The notes: generated by a model from the letters alone, not told the origin. A DNA stretch of 64,000 nt from Microcoleus sp. FACHB-831 (GCF_014695585.1 NZ_JACJON010000034.1:62001-126000), one strand, 5' to 3'; counted from the first letter of the stretch, positions 17,701 to 27,000 are shown. Translations and numbers: made by a program.

Positions 17701-20247
17701 AAACAGGATTTGTAGCTCATAAACTTTGACCCCATCTAGGATATCTTTGGCGTATCGCAATACTTCTTCAGATAGTTGCTTGGCCTTTTCAAAATTAATG
17801 TTTAAGTATTCTGCTTCTACTGCTGCCACATAGAGTTGTAGTGTTAATTCATAATTATCAGTCCAGCTATCAGCCGCAAGTAGATCCAGACCACTATTCA
17901 AATATCTGACAGCGGGTTCATAAGCTGTCGCTAACTTTGCTTTCCTACCTGCTATTAAATTTAGAGAAGCCAGGTTATTTTTTTCTGACTTATTTGCTAG
18001 CAATTCACTGCCGATATTTAGTTGATTGACCAAATCGAATATATTTTCTTCTAAATCAACAGATTTAGTGTTTTTTAGTAAAAGCTGACCAATCTTTAGG
18101 TGAGTAGCTTTTTTATCGGCTTCTGGGATAAGAGAATAAGCTGCTTGCTGTACCCGATCGTGTAAAAATTTATAGGAAACTGTCAGTTGTCCATTGCTAG
18201 TTGGCCGTTGTTCTTCTAGCGACCACCCATCTTGGATTGTATCTGCATGAAAGAACTTGTAAATGTCAGAGCAAGGTAAGATTAAGCCTGATTGCAATGC
18301 TCTCCACAAATCAGCAGCGGTTTCAGTAGGAGATTTTTCATAAACAATCGATAATGTTTCCAAGTCGAATTTATGACCAATACAAGCAGCAAGTTTTAAT
18401 ACCCCTTGTGCATGAATTGGCAATTTTTGCAATTGAGCAGCCATGAACTCGACTACATTATCAGAAACTGCTAAGGCTTTTACTTTGGCAAGATCGCACT
18501 GCCAATAGCCGCGATCGCAGTCATAAGATAACAGCTCGTCATTATACAGAGACGTTAAAAACTGAGTCGCAAAAAATGGATTGCCTTCTGTCTTCTGAAA
18601 CACCAGTTCAGAAAGTAGCTTTGATTGTTCTTGCGGACAGCTTAGGGCATCAGCTATTAAGCTATTTACATCGCTTTGACCTAAAGAATGCAAAACAATT
18701 TTATTGACTGTAGCGCCCGTTTTTTTAATTTCATCTAAAGTCAGCATCGTTGGATGAACTGGACTGACTTCGTTATCTCGATAAGCGCCAATAAAAAATA
18801 AGTATTTTGTATCGGGGTCAGTCATAAGTAGCTGAATCAACTTCAGGGAAGCTGAATCAGCCCATTGCAAGTCATCCAGGAATAAAACCAACGGATGTTC
18901 AGCTTGAGTAAACACCCGGATAAAGTTTTGAAATACTAAATTAAATCTATTTTGCGATTCGGTTGGTCCCAGTTCCTGCACCGGAGGCTGTTGACCAACG
19001 ATTTTTTCAACTTCAGGAATAACATCGATAATTACCTGACCATTACTGCCTAATGCTGTGGTAAGTTTCTTGTGCCAAATAGCAATATCAACTTTAGTTT
19101 CTGTCAATAATTGCTGTATTAAGTCGCGGAATGCCTGGACAAGAGACGCGAAGGGAATATTTCGTTTAAATTGGTCAAATTTGCCGGAAATAAAATATCC
19201 GCGCTGTCTTACAATCGGTTTATGAACTTCATGGACTAAGGCTGATTTCCCGATGCCAGAGTAACCAGCTACTAACATCATTTCCGTGCTACCCAGGCTT
19301 ACCCTCTCAAAAGCCGCCATCAAGGTATCAATTTCTGCTTGCCTTCCATATAACTTTTCAGGTATGTGGAATTTCTCAGAAATATCCCGCCTTCCCAGAA
19401 CAAATCTTTCAATCTTCCCCTTATTTTCTAGCTGACTCAGGCAAGTTTCTAAGTCGGCTTTTAAACCTCTGGCACTCTGATATCTTTCTTCAGCAGTTTT
19501 AGCCATTAATTTCATTACAATATCCGAAACCACACTAGGAATTGCGGAATTTACAAATCTTGGTGGCATCGGCTGAAGAGCAATGTGACAGTGGACTAAT
19601 TCCATCGGATCGCTGGTAGTAAATGGCAGCTGACCTGTTAACATTTCATAGAATGTTACTCCTAAAGAGTAGAAATCGCTGCGATAATCAATGCCCCGAT
19701 TCATTCTCCCAGTCTGTTCGGGTGATATGTAAGCTAAAGAGCCTTCAAGTCGGTTTGGGTTAATTATGCTGGCTTGTTCTTTAGGTAGTAGAGAAGAAAT
19801 GCTAAAATCAGTAATTTTTACCTCAAAAGTTTGGGGATTAATTAGGATGTTGTGTGGTTTTATATCTTTATGAATAATGCGATTTAAAACCAGTCCTTCT
19901 AAAGCTTCCGCTATCTGAATGGCTAGTTTCAAAAACTCAGTTAAGGTTAGTTTATAAAAGGTAATATAATCTTTTAAAGATTTGCCGCCAAAGTCTTCTA
20001 ATACTAGCGCAAACCCATTGTGATAGTTTTCCAAGCTCAAGGGTTTGATAATACCAGATAAATTTAAATTCTTGGCAATTGTATATTGATTCCTCAAACG
20101 GATAAGTTCGCTGAGTGTAGGATAGGCAGTATTTAGAAGTTTAATAACAACTGGTGTTTCATCCGAGTCGCGATGACCGCGATAGACTACTGTCTTGGCA
20201 CTTTCATGAATTTTGTCCTCTAGAATATATCCGGCAAGTGGTTGCAT
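14785..20247 (-). CDS. Trifunctional Ser/Thr kinase / AAA ATPase / GAF / sensor histidine kinase
   Basis: 1820 residues. Order: a Ser/Thr kinase domain (1-275; loop HKDIKPHNILI; TDFS replaces DFG; SPEQTGRMNRG), an AAA ATPase (about 300-650; Walker A GYSGIGKSALV near 328; LFLDDLQWADS), a long helical repeat region (about 700-1320), a GAF domain (about 1345-1500), a coiled coil, and a histidine kinase with H-box AGVAHEINNPVGF (about 1566), N-box NIIANAIDAL, DNGPGM and GTGLGLS. This architecture is common in filamentous cyanobacteria and links Ser/Thr to His-Asp signalling. The kinase glycine loop is degenerate (IHESAKTVVYRG), so Ser/Thr kinase activity is not certain. The signal and cognate response regulator are not evident in the window. 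Confidence 0.93.
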   Translation of the reverse strand: MQPLAGYILEDKIHESAKTVVYRGHRDSDETPVVIKLLNTAYPTLSELIRLRNQYTIAKNLNLSGIIKPLSLENYHNGFALVLEDFGGKSLKDYITFYKLTLTEFLKLAIQIAEALEGLVLNRIIHKDIKPHNILINPQTFEVKITDFSISSLLPKEQASIINPNRLEGSLAYISPEQTGRMNRGIDYRSDFYSLGVTFYEMLTGQLPFTTSDPMELVHCHIALQPMPPRFVNSAIPSVVSDIVMKLMAKTAEERYQSARGLKADLETCLSQLENKGKIERFVLGRRDISEKFHIPEKLYGRQAEIDTLMAAFERVSLGSTEMMLVAGYSGIGKSALVHEVHKPIVRQRGYFISGKFDQFKRNIPFASLVQAFRDLIQQLLTETKVDIAIWHKKLTTALGSNGQVIIDVIPEVEKIVGQQPPVQELGPTESQNRFNLVFQNFIRVFTQAEHPLVLFLDDLQWADSASLKLIQLLMTDPDTKYLFFIGAYRDNEVSPVHPTMLTLDEIKKTGATVNKIVLHSLGQSDVNSLIADALSCPQEQSKLLSELVFQKTEGNPFFATQFLTSLYNDELLSYDCDRGYWQCDLAKVKALAVSDNVVEFMAAQLQKLPIHAQGVLKLAACIGHKFDLETLSIVYEKSPTETAADLWRALQSGLILPCSDIYKFFHADTIQDGWSLEEQRPTSNGQLTVSYKFLHDRVQQAAYSLIPEADKKATHLKIGQLLLKNTKSVDLEENIFDLVNQLNIGSELLANKSEKNNLASLNLIAGRKAKLATAYEPAVRYLNSGLDLLAADSWTDNYELTLQLYVAAVEAEYLNINFEKAKQLSEEVLRYAKDILDGVKVYELQILFYVAQNQPREAISTARSVLKMLGISIPTEEEEINICATNLKNELSWSVKRIEDLANLPVMTDPYQLATMRILMSTLAPAYQADPLLLQLIACTMVKRSIQYGNSPQAIPGYGYYGVLLCGVYDDLDSGYRFGQLTVKVWEQFNVPELKVKAINLFNSFVRYWKDHVKDTIEPLRESVQSGIEAGDLEYAFYNAVHHGNHLFFIGEPLESLNLKLAQYIEMTEKLKLELHISWFKIWRQRVLNLLGQSEDPCQLVGESFNELEVLPIWEKENSALLVFSLYCCKTMLMYLFQEYKGAVEAAKLGEKYEQGGTGLIYVPEHNFYYSLALLAHYDDADVETKKHYLEKVQSNQEKMAKWSNNAPMNFQHKYDLVEAEKSRILGQNHKAQVLYDRAISGASKAGYIQEEGLGNELAAKFYLSISREKIGQVYMTDAYYAYIRWGAIAKAQDLEKQYPQYLHKTSKQDIPDYLNAFNTIETISIKSTHTTSPTTTGESSVLDLTTVMKASLALSEEILLDKLLESLMKVILENAGAQKGCLIMEKAGKLVIEAIGSINRDDVAVLQSIPIEDSCLLPVTIINYVEITQSNLVLKNALKEPLFKHDPYINKFEPKSILCSPIIYKGKRQAILYLENNLSTGVFTEDRLQVLKLLSSQAAISLENALLYHNLQSANEALQHSEAQLQQKATQLEQSLHSLQQTQIQLIQSEKMSSLGQLIAGVAHEINNPVGFITGNISHAEAYVNDMINLLNLYAEKFPNPGSEIEEEIETIDLEYLKEDLPHLICSLKGGTERIRNISTSLRTFSRSDTTSKVQFNLHDGIDSTLLILKHRLKANGSRPAIEVIKEYGCLPEVKCLPGQINQVFMNIIANAIDALEESNIGRSFEEIMRSPNKISIRTEIKPGDRSVVIRIKDNGPGMSESIQKRVFDHLFTTKPVGSGTGLGLSISHQIVVEKHGGKLSCISAPGVGAEFAIELPL

Positions 20248-20822
20248 AGTGCTTCTTTATACCTAAATATTAATGGCGATCGCGCCCTAAAATTTCATCG
20301 TAATTCAAATTATTTCAAAGACCAACAATTTTGTTACATTTGTTACATATCTTCAGATAGATTAATATATAGCTATTAGTAAATGAGTTGGGGCGATACT
20401 AAAAAAACAGCAAGCGCTCCCTACCTGTCCGGTAATATAGTTTTTCATGTACTTAAGCCGTACTATTACTGAGCTAGAGGGTAATCAACATCTAGCGCTA
20501 TTTAAGTAATAACACTTAAAATAAATGTATAAACGCTAAAAATAGTTAGTAAAAATATACATAAACAATAGCAGCTACAATAAATATTCTTTTCCAATTT
20601 ACTCTTGCTATTTTTATCAAATTAATCCCACAAACTTAAGTTTACCTGCCGCCAAAAAGAGTTGTATTACGAAATGTATGAGTAAAGTGGCACTTAAGTT
20701 AATTCATGTTAAACATACTTATTCATTTTAGATTTGATTGGTTAAGTTTATGTAGATGTAGAGCTTATCTACCTACATAGCGGCGTTGGTATTAGTTAGA
20801 TAAGCGTTAAGACAAAAGCACT
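20248..20822. other. Regulatory intergenic region upstream of the urea/amide transporter operon
   Basis: 575 bp between divergent genes, AT-rich. I searched for an NtcA site (GTA-N8-TAC) and found only an N9 variant near 20448, which does not qualify. The imperfect inverted repeat at 20749-20779 is listed separately. Confidence 0.45.
20749..20779. promoter_or_regulatory. Inverted repeat upstream of the ABC transporter operon
   Basis: TATGTAG-AT-GTAGA (20749-20762) faces TCTACCTACATA (20768-20779), an imperfect palindrome ending 43 bp before the first gene of the operon. It could be an operator or a leader hairpin. No known binding consensus is matched. Confidence 0.4.
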
Positions 20823-22079
20823 ATGGAAAGAAAACTTAATCGGCGTAAATTTATCCTGTATGGCTCCGCTGCTTTTGGCACTAGCTTGTTGGCGAAAGGT
20901 TGTGCAAAGACTTCTTCTAGCAGCAACGACCGCAAGCCGATTATAGTCGGCGGACTCCATGATGAAACGGGGGCGATCGCACTATACGGCGTGCAGATGG
21001 TTTCTGCGGCTAAAATGGCGATCGCGGAAATCAATGCTGCCGGGGGTCTGCTAGGTCGCCAAGTAGAATTTAAGCAATACGACACCCAATCCGACATCCA
21101 GAAATATACGCAACTTGCCCAACAACTCATCCTGGGGGATAAAGTTGATGTGCTGGTTGGTGGCATCACCAGCGCTTCTCGCGAGGCAATTCGTCCTATT
21201 GTTGACAAGTACAAGAAACTCTATTTCTACAATACCCAGTATGAGGGGGGAGTGTGCGACAAATACGTTTTTTGTACCGGGGTGACTCCCTCATCCCAGT
21301 CGAAGTTATTAATAGACTACGCCGCTAAAAAACTTAAAGCAAAAAGAATCTACACTATCGCCGCTGACTATAATTTTGGCCGAATTACAGCCGATTGGGG
21401 AAAGCTTTATGCCAATAAAAATAATATGCAAGTGGTGAGCGAAGAATTTATACCCCTTGATGTTTCTGATTTCAGCACCACAATCGGCAAAATCCAGCAA
21501 GCCAAGCCAGACGTAATTTATTCTGTTTTAGTTGGTAGCAACCATGAGGGCTTTTTTGGTCAGTGGGCAGCAGCAGGGTTGCAGAACAAAATACCCTATT
21601 TGTCCCCAACTTTTGTGCAGCCTTACGACCAGGATGGCAGCAAAAGGCCTGAAAAAGCAGGCTACATTTCAGCTCATTCTTATTACATTAACGAGCCAAG
21701 GGAAGCTAACAAAAACTTTGTTAGTAAGTTTCACCAGCAATATGGCGATCGCAAATATATCAATTTTTTTGGAGCAGATACTTATACGGGTGTAATGCTC
21801 TGGGCTGAGGCTGTTAAAAAAGCTGGCACGACTGAAAATGAGGCAGTAATTAAGGCACTAGAAGACGGATTAATCTACGATCGCGGCCCTTTGGGTTCTA
21901 AGAGTTTTGATAAAACCCACCATGTCAATCACACAATTTATATCCTCAAATCTAATGCAGAGCAGGGGTTTAACTTGGTAGATGGCCCTTATAATAATCT
22001 CAGGGCTGTTGACGATCAGGGGCAATGCGATTTGAAGGCTAAGGCTAATACTTCTAAGCAGTTTGTGCCTAAATTTTAA
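20823..22079 (+). CDS. Urea/amide-type ABC transporter substrate-binding protein
   Basis: 418 residues. The N-terminus NRRKFILYGSAAFGTSLL is a twin-arginine type signal ending near a cysteine (AKGC, residue 27), so it is probably a Tat-exported lipoprotein. The mature part is a periplasmic-binding fold of the Leu/Ile/Val-urea-amide class: IIVGGLHDETGAIALYGVQM, AIAEINAAGGLLGRQVEF, VLVGGITSASREAI and the hinge NFFGADTYTGVML. The pattern QYEGGVCDKYVFCTG resembles UrtA and FmdD proteins, so urea or short amides are the best guess. Canonical cyanobacterial UrtA differs around the first strand, so I do not assign urtA. Confidence 0.85.
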   Translation: MERKLNRRKFILYGSAAFGTSLLAKGCAKTSSSSNDRKPIIVGGLHDETGAIALYGVQMVSAAKMAIAEINAAGGLLGRQVEFKQYDTQSDIQKYTQLAQQLILGDKVDVLVGGITSASREAIRPIVDKYKKLYFYNTQYEGGVCDKYVFCTGVTPSSQSKLLIDYAAKKLKAKRIYTIAADYNFGRITADWGKLYANKNNMQVVSEEFIPLDVSDFSTTIGKIQQAKPDVIYSVLVGSNHEGFFGQWAAAGLQNKIPYLSPTFVQPYDQDGSKRPEKAGYISAHSYYINEPREANKNFVSKFHQQYGDRKYINFFGADTYTGVMLWAEAVKKAGTTENEAVIKALEDGLIYDRGPLGSKSFDKTHHVNHTIYILKSNAEQGFNLVDGPYNNLRAVDDQGQCDLKAKANTSKQFVPKF

Positions 22080-22185
22080 TGAAAAATTTAATGCCTTTAA
22101 AAGCAAAAAAATTATGGCCGTGTAATGTGGAAGTTTTACCTGTTATGTTGGTCTGTCTGCCTAGTTTATTAATAGGTGAGCAACT

Positions 22186-23046
22186 TTGGAACAAATTACC
22201 CTACTTTTCATAAACGCTTTGACAAGTATTTCACTGTTGCTAATTGTATCTTTAGGTATTGCAGTTACAGTAGGAATGATGGGCGTTATAAATTTAGCTC
22301 ACGGAGAGTTAGTAACGATCGGCGCTTATACGGTCGTGGTACTAACTCAGGCAAAAGTTCCCTTAGTTATAGCAATGCTAGCCGCGCCCATTGTGTCAGG
22401 AATTTTTGGATTAATAATTGAGCGTTTAATTATTCGCAGGCTGTACGGAAGGGTAATTGATACGCTTCTGGCAACTGCGGGATTAAGTATGTTTCTAATT
22501 CAAGTTACCAGATTGATGTTCGGGTCAGATAGCCGCAGCGTACAGATGCCTTTGGGTAGTGTAACGATTGGGAATACAGCGATCGCATCCTACCGATTAT
22601 TAACGATTGTAGTGGCGATCGCTCTAAGCGTTTTCACTTACTTAATCTTCACCCGCACCCGCTACGGATTGGAAGCAAGAGCAGCAATTAGTAACCCTAG
22701 TATGGCGGCGGCAGTAGGTATCAACGCCTCACAAGTTAATATGTGGACTTTTGCCTTTGGTTCGGCGCTGGCGGGGATTGCGGGAGCAATGCTAGCCCCT
22801 TTCACAGCAGTTACGCCCTCAATGTCTGGCTTATTTATGGCGCGGGCGTTTATGACTTCTTTAGTAGGTGGCCCTGCAATTATATTGGGGACAGCCACTT
22901 CAGCGGGAGTTCTTGGCTTAGTCGAGAGTGTCGTTGCTTTTGCAACTACGACTGTATTTGGCCAGGTGGCGTTGTTGGCTTTTTCAGTTTTGCTGCTGCG
23001 TGTTTTTCCTAAAGGAATTTCGGGTAATTGGGGAAGGTCGCTTTAA
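22186..23046 (+). CDS. ABC transporter permease, LivH/UrtB type
   Basis: 286 residues and about eight hydrophobic segments, the usual size of LivH/UrtB-class permeases. Motifs include GMMGVINLAHGELVTIGAY, the conserved NLAHG signature of the family, and the cytoplasmic loop TRYGLEARAAISNPSMAAAVGI that contacts the ATPase. The start is TTG at 22186, preceded by AGGTGAG at ideal distance; no ATG fits as well. Second gene of the operon with the substrate-binding protein upstream and the permease-ATPase fusion downstream. Confidence 0.9.
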   Translation: MEQITLLFINALTSISLLLIVSLGIAVTVGMMGVINLAHGELVTIGAYTVVVLTQAKVPLVIAMLAAPIVSGIFGLIIERLIIRRLYGRVIDTLLATAGLSMFLIQVTRLMFGSDSRSVQMPLGSVTIGNTAIASYRLLTIVVAIALSVFTYLIFTRTRYGLEARAAISNPSMAAAVGINASQVNMWTFAFGSALAGIAGAMLAPFTAVTPSMSGLFMARAFMTSLVGGPAIILGTATSAGVLGLVESVVAFATTTVFGQVALLAFSVLLLRVFPKGISGNWGRSL

Positions 23047-23122
23047 TTGTGATTTTAGATTAAGGTCTAAATGCCACAGATGTTTAATCGCCCATAATTA
23101 TTTATTAAATGCATTTCACTTT

Positions 23123-24892
23123 ATGGCTAAAACTATTTATTTAAATACTTTATTGCAATTTTCTCCAGGTTTGATTTTGCTGGCAGCTCTTTTGCTGCTA
23201 CCAATAGTCGCCGATCCCTTTACTATCGTCAATTCAACTTATTGGCTGATTTGCGGATTGCTTGCCCTCAGCCTAAGCTTTGTTTGGGGCATCGGGGGAA
23301 TTTTTAGTTTTGGGCAGACTATTTTTTTTGGGCTGGCTGGTTATACCTACGGTATAGTTAGCCTAAATATTCAGGGAATTGGTGGGACAATTTTAGGTTT
23401 ACTCGTTGGGATAATAATAGCAGCTTTAGCCGCTACAATTATGGGTTATTTCATGTTTTACGGTCGGGTTGCTAGCTTATACGTTGCTATTATTACTCTC
23501 GCTACTACCTTGATATTTTACAACCTATTTGTCAGTACTTCGGGCGCTCAATACCAAATAGGTGAAGCAGCGTTGGGAGGGTTTAATGGTATGCAAAGAG
23601 TGCCAACTTTGCTGGATTTAGATATTACCTTCACCTATTGGCTAGTTACCGCTATTTCCGTAGTGGCTTTCGCATTGCTTGTGTCGCTGCGGCGCACTCG
23701 TTTTGGTCGGGTATTTAATGCAGTACGAGTGAACGAAGAACGCACGGAGTTGCTAGGTTATGATGTGCGCGGGTTAAAACTTACAGGGTTTGTAATTGGG
23801 GGAGCGATCGCGGCTTTAGCAGGAGTCTTGCATACCTCTTGGGGAAACACTATTAACCCAACAGTTTTTAACTTAGATCAAGCGACTCTAGTGGCAATTT
23901 GGGTAATGGTGGGAGGACGAACTAAACTTTGGGGTGCTTTTCTGGGTGCAGCACTCATCCAGTCTTTTTCCAACTTTTTGGGTACAACAGCCCAGTACGC
24001 AACCCCGTTAATTTTGGGTGCAACCTTAATCGCGCTCGTGCTTTTCCTACCCGAAGGAATTGCGCCCGCGATTGAAAAACTATGGCAGCAAGTTTTCCCT
24101 ATAAATTGCCAGGTTGACTTACCTTTGTCTACGCCCATCTCTCTAGTAGATACACCGCTGGAAATTAATAAATCCTACGAAATTCTCATAGCTAAAAATC
24201 TTAAGCGTAAATTTGGTAATTTTTGGGCAGTTGATGGCGTAGATCTTGAGTTTAAAACAGGACAACCTTACTGCATAATTGGCCCTAATGGAGCGGGTAA
24301 ATCAACCTTTTTCAACTTGCTCACAGGTCGCCTGAGAGCAACTGGTGGACAGGTGATTTATGATGGCGAGGATGTCACCGCGTTAATGCCTTTTGAGCGT
24401 GCTAGGCGGGGAATCAGTATCAAGCTGCAAATTCCTAATATTTACAATGAGTTAAGCGTATATGAAAACCTCTGGCTGGCAGCAGCTATTCGCTACCCTA
24501 ATTTAGTAGAAAAACACGCCAAAATGGCTCAAATTGTGGACGAAATTGGGCTGCGCGATCGCCTCAATACTCGCGCAGGCGAACTTTCACATGGCGAAAA
24601 ACAATGGCTAGAAATTGGCATGGCGGCGGTGACAGACCCCAGGCTAATATTGCTAGATGAGCCAACGGGCGGTATGAGTCGCGGGGAAACCCTAAAAACA
24701 GTTGAACTTGTCAATAAATTGGCTAATAATTCTACAGTAATTGTAGTTGAACACGATATGGAATTTGTTCGCCAACTTGGTGCGTTTACTACGGTATTTG
24801 CTCAAGGTAAAGTATTAGCAACGGGAACGATAGAAAACATCCAGCAAGATGAGCGCGTAATTGAAGTTTATCTGGGAAAAGCTCATGTTTAG
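23123..24892 (+). CDS. Fused ABC permease-ATPase (LivM/UrtC plus LivG/UrtD)
   Basis: 589 residues from the ATG at 23123 (MAKTIYLNTLLQFSPGL). The open frame extends left, but that part overlaps the upstream permease out of frame and lacks a ribosome site. Residues 1-335 form a LivM/UrtC-type permease with about nine membrane segments (FGRVFNAVRVNEERTELLGY is the ATPase-contact loop). Residues 350-589 form a complete ATPase: Walker A GPNGAGKST (about 387), signature LSHGEKQWLEIGM (about 488), Walker B LILLDEPTGGM (about 509) and the switch histidine in VVEHDMEF. In canonical urtCD these are separate genes, so this is a fusion. Confidence 0.92.
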   Translation: MAKTIYLNTLLQFSPGLILLAALLLLPIVADPFTIVNSTYWLICGLLALSLSFVWGIGGIFSFGQTIFFGLAGYTYGIVSLNIQGIGGTILGLLVGIIIAALAATIMGYFMFYGRVASLYVAIITLATTLIFYNLFVSTSGAQYQIGEAALGGFNGMQRVPTLLDLDITFTYWLVTAISVVAFALLVSLRRTRFGRVFNAVRVNEERTELLGYDVRGLKLTGFVIGGAIAALAGVLHTSWGNTINPTVFNLDQATLVAIWVMVGGRTKLWGAFLGAALIQSFSNFLGTTAQYATPLILGATLIALVLFLPEGIAPAIEKLWQQVFPINCQVDLPLSTPISLVDTPLEINKSYEILIAKNLKRKFGNFWAVDGVDLEFKTGQPYCIIGPNGAGKSTFFNLLTGRLRATGGQVIYDGEDVTALMPFERARRGISIKLQIPNIYNELSVYENLWLAAAIRYPNLVEKHAKMAQIVDEIGLRDRLNTRAGELSHGEKQWLEIGMAAVTDPRLILLDEPTGGMSRGETLKTVELVNKLANNSTVIVVEHDMEFVRQLGAFTTVFAQGKVLATGTIENIQQDERVIEVYLGKAHV

Positions 24893-25586
24893 CGTTGATA
24901 ATCTTTCCTCGGGTTACGGTTCAACTCAAGTTCTCAGGGGAGTTAATTTAAATGTGGCGGATGGTTCTATTGTTGCGGTTTTGGGCCGTAATGGGGTTGG
25001 CAAAACAACGCTATTAAAGACCATTATCGGATTAGTACCTATAACTACAGGGAAAATTAGTATTAGCAACGTTGACCTCACCCATTTGCCAGCGCATCAA
25101 AGGGTGCGTCGTGGAATTAGTTATGTCCCCCAAGGTCGAGAAATTTTTGCTTCGCTATCTGTGCGCGAGAATATTATTTCTGGTCAGTATGGGAGAAAAA
25201 AATCTGATAACACCAGCATGGAGTGGCTGCTTGATATTTTCCCGATGCTGAAACCAAAGCTGAATGAAAGAGGCGATCGCTTATCTGGTGGTCAACAGCA
25301 GCAACTAGCGATCGCACGCGCTTTAGCATCCCGTCCCAAAATTTTACTACTTGATGAACCTTCTGATGGCATTCAGCCATCCATCGTGCTTGAAATTACT
25401 CATAAACTTAAGGAAATCAATATTTTATTTGGAACGACCATAATCCTAGTGGAACAAAATTTAGAGGTTGTTCAGTCTCTAGCACAGCAAGTTTATATCA
25501 TGGTCAAAGGCGAGATTATTGACAGCATCGCCACAGATAAACTCACCTTTGATAGCCCTATTCTACGCGAACACTTAGGCGTTTGA
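24885..25586 (+). CDS. ABC transporter ATPase, LivF/UrtE type
   Basis: 233 residues from ATG 24885, overlapping the stop of the fusion gene by 8 bases, a sign of translational coupling; the frame is open eight codons further, but MFSVDNLSSGYG matches family N-termini. It has Walker A GRNGVGKTT, Q-loop SYVPQGREIF, signature LSGGQQQQLAIARAL, Walker B ILLLDEPSDG and VEQNLEVV. It is the second ATPase of the importer, pairing with the fused ATPase domain. The operon is therefore substrate-binding protein, permease, permease-ATPase, ATPase: a complete importer. Confidence 0.92.
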   Translation: MFSVDNLSSGYGSTQVLRGVNLNVADGSIVAVLGRNGVGKTTLLKTIIGLVPITTGKISISNVDLTHLPAHQRVRRGISYVPQGREIFASLSVRENIISGQYGRKKSDNTSMEWLLDIFPMLKPKLNERGDRLSGGQQQQLAIARALASRPKILLLDEPSDGIQPSIVLEITHKLKEINILFGTTIILVEQNLEVVQSLAQQVYIMVKGEIIDSIATDKLTFDSPILREHLGV

Positions 25587-25620
25587 CTGCGCTTATTAGC
25601 ATCAAGGACTGGTGATTTTT

Positions 25621-26955
25621 TTAGCGTTCTATTGCTGCAACTTCCTTGGGTACAGCATCAGTTAATACCTCATGTCCTTCTGCGGTAACTAATACATCAT
25701 CCTCAATCCGAATTCCAATTCCGCGCCATTTTTCATCTACCTCTGGTTGTCCTTCGGCTGGTTTGATATTCTGTGCGATATAAATTCCAGGTTCTACTGT
25801 TAGCACATGTCCAGGTTGTAAACTTTGCCAGACTTCTTCACCGTGCTTATAAACCCCAGCATCATGCACGTCTAACCCTAGCCAATGTCCGGTGCTGTGC
25901 ATATAAAAAGGTTTGTACTTCTCCTCTTTGATAATTTCGTCAATATTACCAGCTAGGAGTCCTAAATCAATTAAACCTTGAACCAAAACGCGCACTGCTG
26001 TATCGTGAATTAGATTATAAGGATTGCCAGGTTTAACTTGCGCGATCGCTTGTAGTTGCGCCTCTAAAACCAACTCGTATATCGCCTTTTGTTCTGGCGT
26101 AAATTTGCCGCCTACTGGAAATGTGCGAGTAATGTCAGCGTTGTAGTAATCGTATGCACAACCCGCATCAATTAACAGCAACTCGTTATCCAGCATCTGC
26201 CGATTATTCTCGATGTAGTGCAGCACGCAGGCATTAGCGCCAGATGCCACAATTGAGGGATAAGCTGGCCCCATTCCGCCCCGCAGGCGAAATATGTGTT
26301 CGAGTTCGGCTTGAATTTCGTATTCGTAACGCCCTGGTTGCGTAAATTCACGGACGTGGTTGTGCGCTTCAACCGAGATTTCTGCCGCTTTTCGCATTAA
26401 CTCCAACTCAGCGGGACTTTTCACCAGTCGCATCGCATGAACGATGGGGTTTGTGTCTTCAATAGCAATTGGCCCATACCCCCGTTTGGGATAACCCGCC
26501 ATTAAGTTTTGCCAGTGTTTGAGGATCTTGTCATTGAAAGGGCGATCGCGTCCTAAATGGTAATAAATTCGCTCCGCTTTTTCCAAATATAGCGGTAAGT
26601 TCTTATCTAGTTCGCTAATCGGATACGCTTCATCAGCCCCATATCGTTCCTTCGCCCCTTCCACTCCAACTCGGTATCCCGTCCACGTTTCCTTCACCGG
26701 ATCTTTCGGCTGGACGAACAAAATGAATCGGTGTTTATCGTGATGCGGTGCTAAAACTGCTACTGCTTCTGGTTCGTTAAACCCCGTCAAGTAGTAAAAA
26801 TCGCTATCTTGTCGAAAAACGTACTCGACATCGTTGTGCATCACAGCCATTGGCGCACTGCGAAATATAGCAGTTCCTCTGCCAATCTTAGCCATCAACT
26901 GTTCGCGGCGTGAAACGTAGCTATCCCTTAGTGACTCGCGGTATTCTGCTTGCAT
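25621..26955 (-). CDS. pepP: Aminopeptidase P family (Xaa-Pro aminopeptidase)
   Basis: 444 residues, full length. The N-terminal creatinase-like domain has SAPMAVMHNDVEYVFRQDSD and YYLTGFNEPEAVAVL. The C-terminal pita-bread fold holds the five dinuclear-metal ligands: two Asp in IDAGCAYDYYNADITRTF, His in STGHWLGLDVHD, Glu in TVEPGIYI and Glu in GIRIEDDVLV. It removes the N-terminal residue from peptides with proline in second position, in the cytosol. It converges with the ABC operon (34 bp between stop codons) and is divergent from the AhpD-like gene, with a perfect palindrome just upstream of its start. Confidence 0.93.
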   Translation of the reverse strand: MQAEYRESLRDSYVSRREQLMAKIGRGTAIFRSAPMAVMHNDVEYVFRQDSDFYYLTGFNEPEAVAVLAPHHDKHRFILFVQPKDPVKETWTGYRVGVEGAKERYGADEAYPISELDKNLPLYLEKAERIYYHLGRDRPFNDKILKHWQNLMAGYPKRGYGPIAIEDTNPIVHAMRLVKSPAELELMRKAAEISVEAHNHVREFTQPGRYEYEIQAELEHIFRLRGGMGPAYPSIVASGANACVLHYIENNRQMLDNELLLIDAGCAYDYYNADITRTFPVGGKFTPEQKAIYELVLEAQLQAIAQVKPGNPYNLIHDTAVRVLVQGLIDLGLLAGNIDEIIKEEKYKPFYMHSTGHWLGLDVHDAGVYKHGEEVWQSLQPGHVLTVEPGIYIAQNIKPAEGQPEVDEKWRGIGIRIEDDVLVTAEGHEVLTDAVPKEVAAIER

Positions 26956-27000
26956 GCTCCCCTAGCTTTGTTTTCTTAACATCTTTACAAACCACTTTTT

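Noticed and set aside
20448-20462. Possible NtcA site GTA...TAC upstream of the urea/amide operon
   Set aside because: The spacing between GTA and TAC is nine, not eight, and no TAN3T follows at the right distance.
20807-21214. 135-codon frame antisense to the substrate-binding protein gene
   Set aside because: Composition is typical of an antisense shadow (Ser, Pro, Leu-rich), and the + strand frame has clear family motifs.
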